A DNA stretch of 64,000 bases from Candidatus Formimonas warabiya (GTDB lineage: Bacteria; Bacillota; Dehalobacteriia; Dehalobacteriales; Dehalobacteriaceae). The notes under the pieces are model-generated. The model was not told the origin of the DNA, searched no databases, and saw only the letters and a list, made by a program, of their open reading frames with translations. Numbering within the stretch: the stretch's first letter is position 1; each line of letters starts with the position of its first letter. Below are positions 16,111-25,347 of the stretch, piece by piece. The DNA lies in assembly GCF_002777255.1 (NCBI RefSeq), contig NZ_CP017634.1:1252903-1316902 (forward strand), given 5' to 3'. The translations under genes and the position numbers were made by a program.

Positions 16111-17271
16111 TTATCCCAACTTGCTCAGATTGATGGGAAAAGTTCCGTATTTATTTAAAGCGTCAATAAAGGCCCGGACATTTTCCACCGGTGAACCTTG
16201 GGGAATCGCACAAGGGGCAACCATGCACCCTCCATTGCATGGATACAGCCTTTTGATATATTCCTTAATCCTATTTTCAATTATTTCCGGTGTCCCTTCT
16301 TTAAACAGCTCTGTGTGGACTCCTACGATATAAGCCTTATGAAAAGTATTGGCCAGTTCGCGGAAAGTCTTCAGATCCTGGCTTTGACCTTGCTGGGGAT
16401 CAGGGTCAAGATTTGTCATGACAAATGTTCCTGTGGAAACCTGGCGGGCCAAAAACCGGGTCCAGTCATCACCAAGAAGGCGCAAGCCCCAATAATAGTG
16501 AATAAAAGGCAAAGGACTGGCACTTTGAATCATTCTGGCCAGATAGGGCGTGTCGAATTCCCAAAGCTGCTCCGGTCTAAAGTAAGGTACGCTGTTCCAA
16601 GCCGCAATAGATGTAATCCCATGGATCCCGGTTTCTTTAAAAGCCTGGACAAACTTTAAACTTGCCTTGGTACAGGCCTCCACCACCCGGTGCATTAAAA
16701 GAGGCTTTGTGGTCATCCATTTCACGGCCCGGGGGTACCCCAGGATTTGTACGGCCACCGGAAGAGGCTGCATGGGCGTGGCAATAACGGCATACTTACC
16801 TTGGGTCTTTTTCACTAACTGCCTGAACAGTTCCACTCTGACCGGCATACGCCCTTCCGTACGGCCGTCCAATGCCGCTACTTTTTCTTCCAGTTCTTCA
16901 ACATCTCGTTCACAGGTTATTGCTTCCTTGATAATTTGGGGATTTGAATCTTGGGGTCTCTTTAAAGTACACCCTAAAACTTCAGCCTCAACGACGGTCG
17001 TTTCAATCCCGGGAAATACTACGTCATAGTCGAATTCATCAAAAAACTTCACGATCGCATCCGAATGCTTCTCGGGATCTGCGGCCGCTTCACTGCAGGA
17101 ATAACCATATCGGTTGACGATCCATTCCGTGAACAAAAAACCCGTCGGAATCCTGTCGGCATGCTCCTGGCACACCGTCAGAACGATCCTCTCAATAGGC
17201 AGCAGTCTTTCACCTCTATCTCTTTTGGCAATGATGTTTTTAACCAATTCCATTTGCTCTTTACCGGACAT
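16111..17271 (-). CDS. UroD-family protein lacking the HxC zinc motif (candidate substrate methyltransferase)
   Basis: 386 residues, with the UroD fold but a longer N-terminus than the two neighbours. Where they have HLCG it has PFIHYYWGLRL, so the zinc-type Cys is absent. A Cys-rich stretch near the end (YPCNGGCMVAPCAIPQGSP) is distinctive. It directly follows the corrinoid-protein gene, five bases after its stop, the usual place for the methyltransferase I that demethylates the growth substrate. I therefore infer the substrate-specific step, with O-, N- or halo-methyl donors all possible. The substrate cannot be read from the sequence. Confidence 0.7.
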   Translation of the reverse strand: MSGKEQMELVKNIIAKRDRGERLLPIERIVLTVCQEHADRIPTGFLFTEWIVNRYGYSCSEAAADPEKHSDAIVKFFDEFDYDVVFPGIETTVVEAEVLGCTLKRPQDSNPQIIKEAITCERDVEELEEKVAALDGRTEGRMPVRVELFRQLVKKTQGKYAVIATPMQPLPVAVQILGYPRAVKWMTTKPLLMHRVVEACTKASLKFVQAFKETGIHGITSIAAWNSVPYFRPEQLWEFDTPYLARMIQSASPLPFIHYYWGLRLLGDDWTRFLARQVSTGTFVMTNLDPDPQQGQSQDLKTFRELANTFHKAYIVGVHTELFKEGTPEIIENRIKEYIKRLYPCNGGCMVAPCAIPQGSPVENVRAFIDALNKYGTFPINLSKLG

Positions 17272-17276
17272 TTTAA

Positions 17277-17921
17277 TTATTCACCTCCGAGCAATCTTCT
17301 GGCTTCCTGTACGGCTCCATCTGCATCCTCGGCATATCCGTCGCCGCCGATCCGTTTCACATATTGAGGGAATACAGCTACTCCTCCCATCAGCACTTTC
17401 ACCTTGTCCCGCAGAGATTCTTTGACCAGCAGGTCCATGGTGTCTTCAATCCCTCTTAGGGTGGTGGACATGTATGAACCAAGGCCTAAAATCTCCGGTT
17501 GTTCCTTTTTTACCGTTTCAATAAAGGCATCAGGTGTAACATCTACGCCCAGGTCTATTACTTCAAAACCATCTGCCCTTAATAAGGCAGCAACGATGTT
17601 TTTACCGATGTCATGGACATCTCCTTCCACACTGCCAATAACTATTTTGCCGATAGATTTAGGTGAAGCATCCCCCGTCATATAAGGAATGAGTAACTGT
17701 ACGCCGGCATTCATTGCCTCTCCGGCCATCATCAGCTCAGGGAGAAAATATTCTCCTGTCCCAAATTTCCGGCCTGCTTCTCTGGCTCCCGGTGACATCC
17801 CGTTGATAATTTCTGTGGGCGTTAATCCTGCTTCAATCCCTTGACTCACCAATTCTTTGGTTAGATCATCATTACCGTTCATCACTGCATCAGTCAGCTG
17901 TTCTAAAATCTTTTTGCTCAC
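17277..17921 (-). CDS. Corrinoid protein (MtbC/MttC-like)
   Basis: About 214 residues from a GTG at 17921 (17924 is equally possible), placed by GAGGAG; the frame to 17981 would add residues that read through the ribosome site. The N-terminal methionine-synthase cap-type helical domain (SKKILEQLTDAVMNGNDD...GTGEYFLPELMMAGEAM) is followed by a Rossmann B12 domain with the cobalt-ligating DxHxxG motif in GDVHDIGKN and later LGLGSYMSTT and VLMGGVAV. It carries the methyl group on cobalt between the UroD/MtrH methyltransferases encoded around it. It is probably the first gene of the operon. Confidence 0.92.
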   Translation of the reverse strand: MSKKILEQLTDAVMNGNDDLTKELVSQGIEAGLTPTEIINGMSPGAREAGRKFGTGEYFLPELMMAGEAMNAGVQLLIPYMTGDASPKSIGKIVIGSVEGDVHDIGKNIVAALLRADGFEVIDLGVDVTPDAFIETVKKEQPEILGLGSYMSTTLRGIEDTMDLLVKESLRDKVKVLMGGVAVFPQYVKRIGGDGYAEDADGAVQEARRLLGGE

Positions 17922-18088
17922 CACATCCAACTCCTCTCTTTTTTTACTTTCATTGGGTCCTTTTGAAGTGGCCACCTTCAAAAACTTTTCACCGTCCCCA
18001 AGGAGTGTTTTGCTCCAGGAAATTAGGTATTGAGATAATAAATTCTAATTTATTTGTCCCGTCCCTCTGGATTAATTTTTGTTGGTCT

Positions 18089-18110
18089 GGAAAATCGTTT
18101 TGAATTTTCC
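18089..18110. promoter_or_regulatory. Inverted repeat upstream of the corrinoid operon
   Basis: GGAAAAT (18089-18095) and ATTTTCC (18104-18110) flank eight bases. It lies between the kinase gene and the corrinoid-protein gene, about 170 bases before the latter. It is a candidate operator for the AraC-type regulator; I see no U-run to make it a terminator. Confidence 0.3.
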
Positions 18111-18133
18111 CTTTATTAATCAGTTGATATCTT

Positions 18134-19426
18134 TTAAAGAGCTTCCTCATTACCGGTAAACAGCGGCATAATTAATGTTGCCTGAGTCCCTTTGATATCC
18201 GGCGGCCCCTGTAACTGCAATCCATATGCGTCGCCGAACAACCGTCTCAGCCTTTGGTGAATATTTTCCAGGCTGGAGCCAGGGCAATGGCACCAATGAT
18301 CCCTTTCGGTAAAACGCTGCGTTTCAATACCGATGCCGTCATCAATAATGTGGACTAACAAACGATTTCCCTGGACGTCCTCATCAACCTTGATCAATAG
18401 GCGGCGTTTGCCTGGGGCCGATTCGAACCCATGTTTGAATGCATTGTCCACCAGTGGTTGTAAAGTATAGGGAAGAATCTTTACGTTTAGATGTTCCTTT
18501 TTGACGATGATTCTTACGTTAATCCGGTTTCCAAACCTTAACTGCTGGATGCTCAAGTAAGAACTTATATGATCCAATTCCGTTTTCAAAAAGACCATTT
18601 CGATATTTCCTTCGATACCATAACGGGCCACATCCGCTAAAGCAAAAACAGCTCTCTCCGTCTCAACCGCTCCTTCCGCAAAGGCCAACCGGGCAATGAC
18701 ATTTAAGGCATTAAAAAGAAAATGGGGGTTCATTTTGGCCTGGAGTTCCCTTAACTCTGCCTGTTTTAGCATCAGCTGGTACTCAGTAATTTCTTTTTCC
18801 AGACTGACTGTTTTTTGGATTTCCTGAAGCAGGCGCTCTTGATAGGACATCAATTCTTGTTGATAACGGGAAAGGCTCTCGGAAACTGTAAGATAATTAG
18901 CCAAGGTGGAAATTAGTATGGCCACGGCGGTAAACTGATCACCGGAAATTTTAGGGATCGTGCTCAAATTTTTTCGATCATTCTCGTCCGGTCCATCTGT
19001 CCCTCCGGGCAAAGACGCCGCTTCCATGAGCTGAACCGGCCCGGTAATCAGACATCCTAAAAGAACATTATCCCGGGCATAGAGAGGAGCCGAAATCAGG
19101 GTGAGGCCGCAATGTCCCTGATAGACCTTGGAACGGTCATTGTGATAACTGTTTTTTAAACCTGCCTCAAAGCAGTGCAAACATTGAAAAAAGTACTTTC
19201 TATCGGCAAAATGGCTCTGACACCAATTAGGGAAAGACCCTAATGGGGGAGATATGGGTACTGCTCTGTTGTCAACGAAGACAATATTAATCCCCACGAC
19301 ATTAAAAAACATTTTGCTGATCTCTTGCATTGTTTCCGGAGAAATAATCTCAGCCAAGTGGTATGTCCTGTCAATAATGGTACTTATTCTATTCATCGCG
19401 ATCTTATTGCTTTGCACCGCTACCAT
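18134..19426 (-). CDS. PocR-domain sensor histidine kinase (LytS/YesM type)
   Basis: 430 residues, without membrane segments. The N-terminal PocR sensory domain (about 20-175) has the pattern NWCQSHFADRKYFFQCLHCFEAG and HCGLTLISAPLY. A coiled coil follows (about 190-245), then the His_kinase domain with MNPHFLFNALNVIARL and a HATPase domain (LQPLVDNAFKHG, DDGIGI, GSSLENIHQRLRRLFG). PocR domains bind small organic ligands and regulate corrinoid-dependent pathways, so this kinase likely detects the methyl donor in the cytoplasm and phosphorylates the AraC-type regulator at 15.2 kb. The true start may be the internal ATG at codon 11. Confidence 0.9.
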   Translation of the reverse strand: MVAVQSNKIAMNRISTIIDRTYHLAEIISPETMQEISKMFFNVVGINIVFVDNRAVPISPPLGSFPNWCQSHFADRKYFFQCLHCFEAGLKNSYHNDRSKVYQGHCGLTLISAPLYARDNVLLGCLITGPVQLMEAASLPGGTDGPDENDRKNLSTIPKISGDQFTAVAILISTLANYLTVSESLSRYQQELMSYQERLLQEIQKTVSLEKEITEYQLMLKQAELRELQAKMNPHFLFNALNVIARLAFAEGAVETERAVFALADVARYGIEGNIEMVFLKTELDHISSYLSIQQLRFGNRINVRIIVKKEHLNVKILPYTLQPLVDNAFKHGFESAPGKRRLLIKVDEDVQGNRLLVHIIDDGIGIETQRFTERDHWCHCPGSSLENIHQRLRRLFGDAYGLQLQGPPDIKGTQATLIMPLFTGNEEAL

Positions 19427-19544
19427 GCCCCCTTCTCAATCCTAGTTATATTCTAGCGCATCTTTTAATAAGCTTCTGTACGATACTTTACCAACTATCG
19501 TTAATTTGGTGTCACGATAAAAAACCTTCTTTCTGTTATTCAAC

Positions 19545-19577
19545 AAAAAAGCTGTCAGAAAGAGTTCTCACAGCTTA
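19545..19577 (-). terminator. Terminator after cupin regulator gene
   Basis: On the minus strand AAGCTGT...ACAGCTT encloses an interrupted stem and is followed by TTTTTTG. It ends the ABC-transporter operon. Confidence 0.7.
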
Positions 19578-19606
19578 AAAGTCATTCTCTATTTTACTGA
19601 TCACCG

Positions 19607-20233
19607 TCAGTTTCCTTCGGTCCGGTCTCTTTGCTTCCCTTTATCGCCCTTAAAGATCACGGGGGTGCTCACACAGAGTACTTTCACCAGTTTATTGGTA
19701 AAATTGGCCCATTCATGGGGTACAGATGAAAACATATGAATGCTGTCGCCCGGATTTAACCGGTACTCCTCCTCGCCCATAAAAACCGTTAACACCCCTT
19801 CCAACACATAGACAAATTCTTCTCCTTTGTGGGAGTATGGGCTGATTTCTTCCCGGCTCTGGTTGGGTAAGAGATTAATCAGCATCGGCTCCAATACCTT
19901 TCCCTCGACATCGCTGGCCAGCCGGTAATAAAACCGGGATTCTTCCACGGAGAATACCTCCTGTTCATAGCTGCGCATGATGTTGGTCTCATGCTTTTGA
20001 GGAAGGGTAAAGAAAAAGGCCAGATCCACATCTAAAACCTGGGCAATCTTTTCCAGGGAGGTCACGGCAATGGAGGCCATCCCCCTTTCCACCTGAGAGA
20101 GAAAACCGATGGATAAATCGGCCTTTTCACTCAAATCCTTTAAGGTCAATTCCTTGGCCAGGCGCAATTCTTTTATTTTTTGCCCCACTTCTTTTTTCAC
20201 ATTCTCGCCCCATTTCTTTTCATCGCATTTCAT
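19607..20233 (-). CDS. XRE-family regulator with cupin domain
   Basis: 208 residues. The helix-turn-helix domain at about 15-70 (IKELRLAKELTLKDLSEKADLSIGFLSQVERG) is followed by a cupin_2 barrel at about 115-190 (YSHKGEEFVYVLEGVLTVFMG, LNPGDSIHMFSSVPHEWAN). Such regulators bind a small ligand in the cupin and usually control the adjacent uptake or catabolic genes. It is the last gene of the transporter operon, 11 bases after the permease stop, so it is probably autoregulating the BMP/DUF3798 importer. Confidence 0.88.
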   Translation of the reverse strand: MKCDEKKWGENVKKEVGQKIKELRLAKELTLKDLSEKADLSIGFLSQVERGMASIAVTSLEKIAQVLDVDLAFFFTLPQKHETNIMRSYEQEVFSVEESRFYYRLASDVEGKVLEPMLINLLPNQSREEISPYSHKGEEFVYVLEGVLTVFMGEEEYRLNPGDSIHMFSSVPHEWANFTNKLVKVLCVSTPVIFKGDKGKQRDRTEGN

Positions 20234-20244
20234 GCCTTCTTAGC

Positions 20245-21363
20245 TTATCCGTTACCATTCCTCACCCTGAGTCCGAAACGGGCCTGCTCTTTCTCTCTAT
20301 TCCTGTTGTATGCATGCATCACCAGGGCTACGGTCACAGCAGCATAGGAAATAAACACCCGGAAGTACTCTCCCATGGCGGCTACCCCGAACACATTGTT
20401 TCCGGCCATCGGCATCACGACGAAAAGGAGATGGAATAATGCGGTGCCGATGAACACGCTGGGAATGCCTGCCTTATTTACCGTTGCGCCTCCGACCAGA
20501 AGGGAAGCCGCGGCAAAAAGGGCGATGGTGTCTGCTCCGCTGTATACACTCATTGTACCTATATTTTGCAGGAAGATCAATTGCCCATAGCCGGCCAGTA
20601 CGGTAGAAATGATCATGGAAACAATCCGGGCCTTTTCCACATTGATTCCGGCCGTACTCGACACGCCCATATCCTGGCCTACCGCACGCATCTCCTGGCC
20701 GTACTTGGTTTTACGGAACCAGACCGTGAGCAGACACAATAAACCAATCACCAGCAAGGAAAACACCGGAATGGAGATGCCGCCGATTTCAATGGGCACA
20801 CCAATCAGCCGGTCCAGCAAGTGATCAAAGCTTCCCTTAATCGTAGGCACCTCAACCGCGCTCCGGATGCCAAATCCCCGGGACAAAACCAGGATGGGAC
20901 TCTTGATGGGAATCACCGTCCCCATGCCGAACAATACCACGGCCTGATACACCCCCAGCATAAAGAAACCGAGGATATAGGAGGTGATCATCTCCCGGCC
21001 CTTCGCCCTGTTTAGCATCGCTCCCCCCATATAGCCTAAAAGAATGGAAATGGGTGTAGAAATAACCATGGCCATAAACATCCCGGGGGCGCCGGAAAGA
21101 CCCCAGTCCGTGATTAAAATTAAGGCAATCTGGCCCGCATAGGCCCCTAAAGCCAAACCAAAGTTGATCCCCATTCCTGCCATTACAGGGAGAAGGAGGG
21201 CCAGAACCAGGAAAGAATCCCTGCCCAGGCGCGTAACAATCTCCTGCACCAGATAACCTCCCGAATACCCGGAAAGAGGGATGCCGATGGCGCTCATCAG
21301 AATGAAAAGGATCGGTACCGCATTCTGGGCCAGAATATTCTTCACCGTCAGTCCTTTGCTCAT
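20245..21363 (-). CDS. ABC transporter permease, BPD_transp_2 (second)
   Basis: 372 residues, about ten hydrophobic segments. Branched-chain/ribose/nucleoside-type permease (BPD_transp_2), with the coupling region KTKYGQEMRAVGQDMGVSSTAGINVEK and LLVGGATVNKAGIPSVFIGT. The ATG overlaps the stop of the preceding permease gene by four bases, so the two subunits are made together and probably pair as a heterodimer in the membrane. Confidence 0.88.
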   Translation of the reverse strand: MSKGLTVKNILAQNAVPILFILMSAIGIPLSGYSGGYLVQEIVTRLGRDSFLVLALLLPVMAGMGINFGLALGAYAGQIALILITDWGLSGAPGMFMAMVISTPISILLGYMGGAMLNRAKGREMITSYILGFFMLGVYQAVVLFGMGTVIPIKSPILVLSRGFGIRSAVEVPTIKGSFDHLLDRLIGVPIEIGGISIPVFSLLVIGLLCLLTVWFRKTKYGQEMRAVGQDMGVSSTAGINVEKARIVSMIISTVLAGYGQLIFLQNIGTMSVYSGADTIALFAAASLLVGGATVNKAGIPSVFIGTALFHLLFVVMPMAGNNVFGVAAMGEYFRVFISYAAVTVALVMHAYNRNREKEQARFGLRVRNGNG

Positions 21364-22400
21364 ATCTTCCTCTCCTTCCTTGTCAGGGCATACAGGATCA
21401 TCCCATTGGAAATAATCAGCCTGACCACATCCGCCATGTCACTGATGGCGCTGCCGATCACCATGGGCGCCATGGTAACGATCCCCTGGAATAGAAATGT
21501 ACCGATGATCACATTTTTGATGGAAGCCTTATTAATGGTGGCCCCCCCGATCAGAACGGCAGCCACCGTGGGAAAGGTAAAATTAAAGGGGGCCTGATAT
21601 AATTGGATAAAGGTAAAACTTTGCTGATAGACAATAATACCCACCGCGGCCAGGGCCGTGGAAAGAACGACGGAAAGGGTGCGCATTTTGTCCACATTAA
21701 TCCCGGCGGCCCTGGCATAATCCGGATTTGACCCTACCGCAATCATCGCGGTGCCCGTCTTGGTGCGGAAAAAAGCCCACACAAGCAAACAGCACAAAGC
21801 CAGGAAGATGAGCATGCCGGTGGGAAAATAAAAATAAGGTCCAATCTTAAAGGATAAAATATTGCTGATATAACTGGCCCAATAGCCATCCACGCCGATG
21901 GTCTGGCGCATGCCGCTGCCCCCATATCCCCAGAGCAGGACGGGATTCGTCACCGGGAGCAGTTTGATCCAGAACAAGCTCATAAAGGCGATCACGGAAA
22001 GGCCGGTATAGGTGGCGATGATCATCTCATCGCCTTTCACCATGTTGATCAGCTTTCCATACCCATAGCCAAAAATGATGGCCAATGCAACACCGATGAC
22101 CATGGCGGCGGAAATGCCCAGGAAACCCTTTAATTCAAACTGCAGGCTGCATACCGCTCCAAAGACGCCGGCCACAATCCCTACCGGAATGCCGAAATTT
22201 AAGCCGCAGCCCGACTGGATCATCGGTACCAAAGAGAGGACCAGGATGGCGTTCATGCCAAACCGGCCGATGGTATTGCTTAAGGAAAAGTCCTCCCGGA
22301 CGCCCACAGCAGGAGCAATAGCAAATAAGAGCAGGAGAAACATGGCAATGATCAGCCTGGGCCACCCGGCCGCCTTAATCATCCTTCCCACACTATGCAT
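21360..22400 (-). CDS. ABC transporter permease, BPD_transp_2 (first)
   Basis: 346 residues, about nine membrane segments. Same family as the next gene: RTKTGTAMIAVGSNPDYARAAGINVDKMRTL is the ATPase coupling loop and AAVLIGGATINKASIKNVIIGT is the paired signature. It overlaps the ATPase gene by eight bases. The two permeases share the order and motifs of nucleoside-type (YufP/YufQ) importers; the substrate is not determined. Confidence 0.88.
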   Translation of the reverse strand: MHSVGRMIKAAGWPRLIIAMFLLLLFAIAPAVGVREDFSLSNTIGRFGMNAILVLSLVPMIQSGCGLNFGIPVGIVAGVFGAVCSLQFELKGFLGISAAMVIGVALAIIFGYGYGKLINMVKGDEMIIATYTGLSVIAFMSLFWIKLLPVTNPVLLWGYGGSGMRQTIGVDGYWASYISNILSFKIGPYFYFPTGMLIFLALCCLLVWAFFRTKTGTAMIAVGSNPDYARAAGINVDKMRTLSVVLSTALAAVGIIVYQQSFTFIQLYQAPFNFTFPTVAAVLIGGATINKASIKNVIIGTFLFQGIVTMAPMVIGSAISDMADVVRLIISNGMILYALTRKERKI

Positions 22401-24018
22401 GATTGTTCACCTTCTTTCCCTCCGCCTTGACCCCTGCCATTAATAGTCCGAATTCCATCGCATCGACGCTGGGATGTAAAATTCCGGCGATCTTTCCCTC
22501 GCAGACAATGGCAATGCGGTCGCAAATCGCGCGCAGCTCTTCCAGCTCCGAGGAAATCATCACAATGGTGGTGTTATTTTCTCTGTTATACCGTTTCAGC
22601 GCCTCCAGGACCAGGGATTTGGCTCCGATATCGATACCCCGGGTAGGCTCGGAGACAAAAAGAATGCGGGGATTCAAGTCGAATGCCTTGGCCAGGCAAA
22701 TTTTCTGCTGATTTCCCCCCGATAACTCCCGTACTTTCTGTTTCTCGCCGGTACACCGGATCTCCAGGGCCCGGATGTATTCCTGGGCGGCCTTTTTCAT
22801 CTCTTTTTCATCCCGCCATAGGATCAGCCCGCCCAGCACCTTGCGCAGATACTTTTGCTGCACCTGCATGGAAGAAAAGGAGATATTCCAGTAAATCGGC
22901 TCATCCAGGAGCAGGCCTACCCCCCGCCGGTCCTCCGAAACAAAAGCCAGGCCCGTATCCAGGGCAAACTTGGCAGAATTCAGAGGCAAATCCGCCCCGT
23001 CATAGCGCACCTTTCCTCCGGCCGGGAACAATCCCATGATGCCGTTGGGAATGCCCAGCTTTCCCTGTCCGGCCAGTCCGCCGATCCCTAAGATTTCCCC
23101 TCTGCGGATTTTTAAGCTTACATCGTGGACCAGTTCCCCCGGCATATCGACCCACAAATTCTCCACTTCCATGATCAGATCCTGATTATGGTCGATGGCG
23201 CTTTCCCTTTTTTCTTTCCGTCCGGAGACTTCCCGGCCCACCATCCATTCCGCGATTTCTTTGATGGAAACTGTCCCCCCGGAAATGTCTTTGATAATCT
23301 CCCCGTCCCGCAGCACAATAATCTGGTCGCTGACTTCGATCACTTCCTGCAAGCGGTGGGAGATGAAGATGATAGAGATCCCTTTCGCGGCCAGCCTTTT
23401 CATCGCTTTTAAAAGAATTTCCGCTTCCGACTCTGTTAGAACTGCCGTAGGTTCGTCAAGAACCAGCAATTGAACCTGACTCCGATCTATTTCACGGGCG
23501 ATTTCCACAAATTGCTTATGACCCACAGGCATCTCCGCAATCAGCATATCCGGGGAGATTTTGACGTCCAGAGAGTTGATGGCATTTTCCGCCTCTTTCT
23601 GCATCTGGGGCCTGTCTAGAGTACTAAGCTTTTGGCCCAATATTTTCGATAGCACACTGGTTTTGGTGATTTCTCGATTCAGCATGATGTTTTCTGTCGC
23701 CGTAAAGCCGGGAATCAGGGAAAACTCCTGATGCACCATGCCGATTCCGGCATTCAGGGCATCCATGGGATTCTGAAAATTGATCTCTTTGCCGTTGAAA
23801 TAAATTTTCCCCTCATAGCCTCCGGTCTCACTGATTTCCCGCATGCCGAAAAGAATCTTCATCATGGTCGATTTCCCTGCCCCGTTTTCTCCTACCAGAC
23901 CAAGGATCTTTCCTTTTCCCAGTTTAAAGGTGACATTTTTCAAAACCCGGTTTCCAAAGAATTCTTTGCCTACCCCGTCATAAGACAGCACATGATCTTC
24001 GCCTGCCAATCCCTTCAC
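22393..24018 (-). CDS. ABC transporter double ATPase
   Basis: 541 residues holding two nucleotide-binding domains. The first has Walker A GENGAGKST (near 43) and Walker B LLVLDEPTAVLTESE. The second, from about 285, has a degenerate Walker A (GLAGQGKLGIPN), signature LSGGNQQKICLAKAF and Walker B ILFVSEPTRGIDIGAK. This asymmetric arrangement is normal for RbsA/YufO-type ATPases. The gene ends in TAG; a second in-frame stop comes five codons later, so readthrough would add only a few residues. Confidence 0.92.
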   Translation of the reverse strand: MKGLAGEDHVLSYDGVGKEFFGNRVLKNVTFKLGKGKILGLVGENGAGKSTMMKILFGMREISETGGYEGKIYFNGKEINFQNPMDALNAGIGMVHQEFSLIPGFTATENIMLNREITKTSVLSKILGQKLSTLDRPQMQKEAENAINSLDVKISPDMLIAEMPVGHKQFVEIAREIDRSQVQLLVLDEPTAVLTESEAEILLKAMKRLAAKGISIIFISHRLQEVIEVSDQIIVLRDGEIIKDISGGTVSIKEIAEWMVGREVSGRKEKRESAIDHNQDLIMEVENLWVDMPGELVHDVSLKIRRGEILGIGGLAGQGKLGIPNGIMGLFPAGGKVRYDGADLPLNSAKFALDTGLAFVSEDRRGVGLLLDEPIYWNISFSSMQVQQKYLRKVLGGLILWRDEKEMKKAAQEYIRALEIRCTGEKQKVRELSGGNQQKICLAKAFDLNPRILFVSEPTRGIDIGAKSLVLEALKRYNRENNTTIVMISSELEELRAICDRIAIVCEGKIAGILHPSVDAMEFGLLMAGVKAEGKKVNNHA

Positions 24019-24051
24019 TTCCCTTCCCAGGAAACTCTACCTGCACAATTT

Positions 24052-24084
24052 GATTATCCCCTCTGAACATCAGAGGGGATAATC
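24052..24084. other. Perfect 15-bp inverted repeat between binding protein and ATPase genes
   Basis: GATTATCCCCTCTGA (24052-24066), loop ACA, TCAGAGGGGATAATC (24070-24084). No U-run follows. In ABC operons a hairpin here often protects the upstream binding-protein mRNA and reduces expression of the genes after it; that role is inferred. Confidence 0.6.
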
Positions 24085-24120
24085 CATGTTTTGTTTGTGC
24101 TTCAGATACGATCTGTCACC

Positions 24121-25347
24121 TTATTTAATCGTTAAATACTTTTCAGGCACCGGCTCCTTGATCACGCCGGAATAGCCCTTGCCAAAAATATAGGTATCCT
24201 CTAAAACGAGCAAGTGATTTTTTTTCACTTCCTGGGTATTGGCATCCGCATAAAAAGAAGTGGCCCATTCCGCTCCCGGAGTAATTTTCTTAAAGGCTTC
24301 GATAATGGCGTTGACGTCATCCTTCTGGGCTTTCCCCTCAATCACGCTCTTGGCAAATTCCCCTAGTCCTACGGAATTGCAGTAACTGAAGGAATAGGCC
24401 GGCGTGCCCATTCTGCCGGATTGGTTCTTGGCCAATACGGCTTCTTCAATCTTTTTCACAATGGCCGGCCAGTCTCCCGCCTCTGCCTTCAGATCTACAC
24501 CCAGGGCGGTAGGATAGCCCATTAAGGGAGAGGGGGTGTCCGGCTCCACAAAGATGGCGCCTAAATTTGCCACTTGCTTGATCAAAGGCTCCGTCTGGGC
24601 ATCATTGGTACAGAAAAAAGCCGTGTCCTTGCCATACTTCGCTACCAGCTGGGGCATCATTTCATAGACCATCTGCTGGGCCCCGGCCACGCCTACATCT
24701 CCTGCCGGATCCGGGGCGGTTTCAAAAGCAAACTTCAGTCCCAGATCCTTGCACGCCTCTTCCATGATCGCCCGTCTCCTGGACAGGAGCTCGATGCTCA
24801 TGTGGCGCGGGAAGGAGATGTGGACAAAAGTTTTCGCCCCCATGTCCTTGGCGTTTTTGACGATGTAGTATCCCCGGGAAATATTATCCGGGTCGGTAAT
24901 CACATCTGCCACGCTTTCAATTAAATTAGGGTCTTCCTGAGGCATGGCGGCAATGAGTAAAATATCCGGCCTGGTTTCCTTGATCTTTTTGAATGCGGCA
25001 GCAACGCCCCCCACGGCCTGGTTAACGATGATCGCTTTCATTTTAGGGTCGTCGGCCAGTCCGGCAATGATCGATATCACCGTCTCTTGCTCCTGGGCAA
25101 AGTTGTCCGGATAGGTTACGTGTTTGATCATGCCGCCGTCTTTCACATCACCGTATTGCTTAATCAGTTGCTCCGCCCCTCTGCTTTCATCTTCACTCTG
25201 GGCAAAGGTACTTGTGCAAATGCCGATATGGAACTCAGCTTCATTGGGATTGGTTTCCGATGTGTCCGATGGAGTTTGGTTGCCGCAGGCTGCACCGAAG
25301 ACGGCAAATACAGCCATAAATGCCAGCAATAAAACTTTTTTCACCAT
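24121..25347 (-). CDS. DUF3798 substrate-binding lipoprotein
   Basis: 408 residues from the ATG at 25347, which has GGGGGG upstream and begins a lipoprotein signal (MVKKVLLLAFMAVFAVFGAAC); the frame extends to 25440 without a usable site. After the lipid-anchored Cys a linker leads to a two-lobed binding fold: FHIGICTSTFAQSEDESRGAEQ, DPKMKAIIVNQAVGGV, TAFFCTNDAQTEPLI. DUF3798 proteins resemble BMP-type binding proteins and occur with such ABC transporters. It would capture the substrate outside the membrane for the permeases encoded next. Confidence 0.82.
   Translation of the reverse strand: MVKKVLLLAFMAVFAVFGAACGNQTPSDTSETNPNEAEFHIGICTSTFAQSEDESRGAEQLIKQYGDVKDGGMIKHVTYPDNFAQEQETVISIIAGLADDPKMKAIIVNQAVGGVAAAFKKIKETRPDILLIAAMPQEDPNLIESVADVITDPDNISRGYYIVKNAKDMGAKTFVHISFPRHMSIELLSRRRAIMEEACKDLGLKFAFETAPDPAGDVGVAGAQQMVYEMMPQLVAKYGKDTAFFCTNDAQTEPLIKQVANLGAIFVEPDTPSPLMGYPTALGVDLKAEAGDWPAIVKKIEEAVLAKNQSGRMGTPAYSFSYCNSVGLGEFAKSVIEGKAQKDDVNAIIEAFKKITPGAEWATSFYADANTQEVKKNHLLVLEDTYIFGKGYSGVIKEPVPEKYLTIK

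Noticed and set aside
12283..17271. The three UroD-family genes as heme-pathway uroporphyrinogen decarboxylases
   Set aside because: They sit with corrinoid and MtrH genes and two carry the HxC...C zinc pattern of methyltransferases; no heme genes are near.
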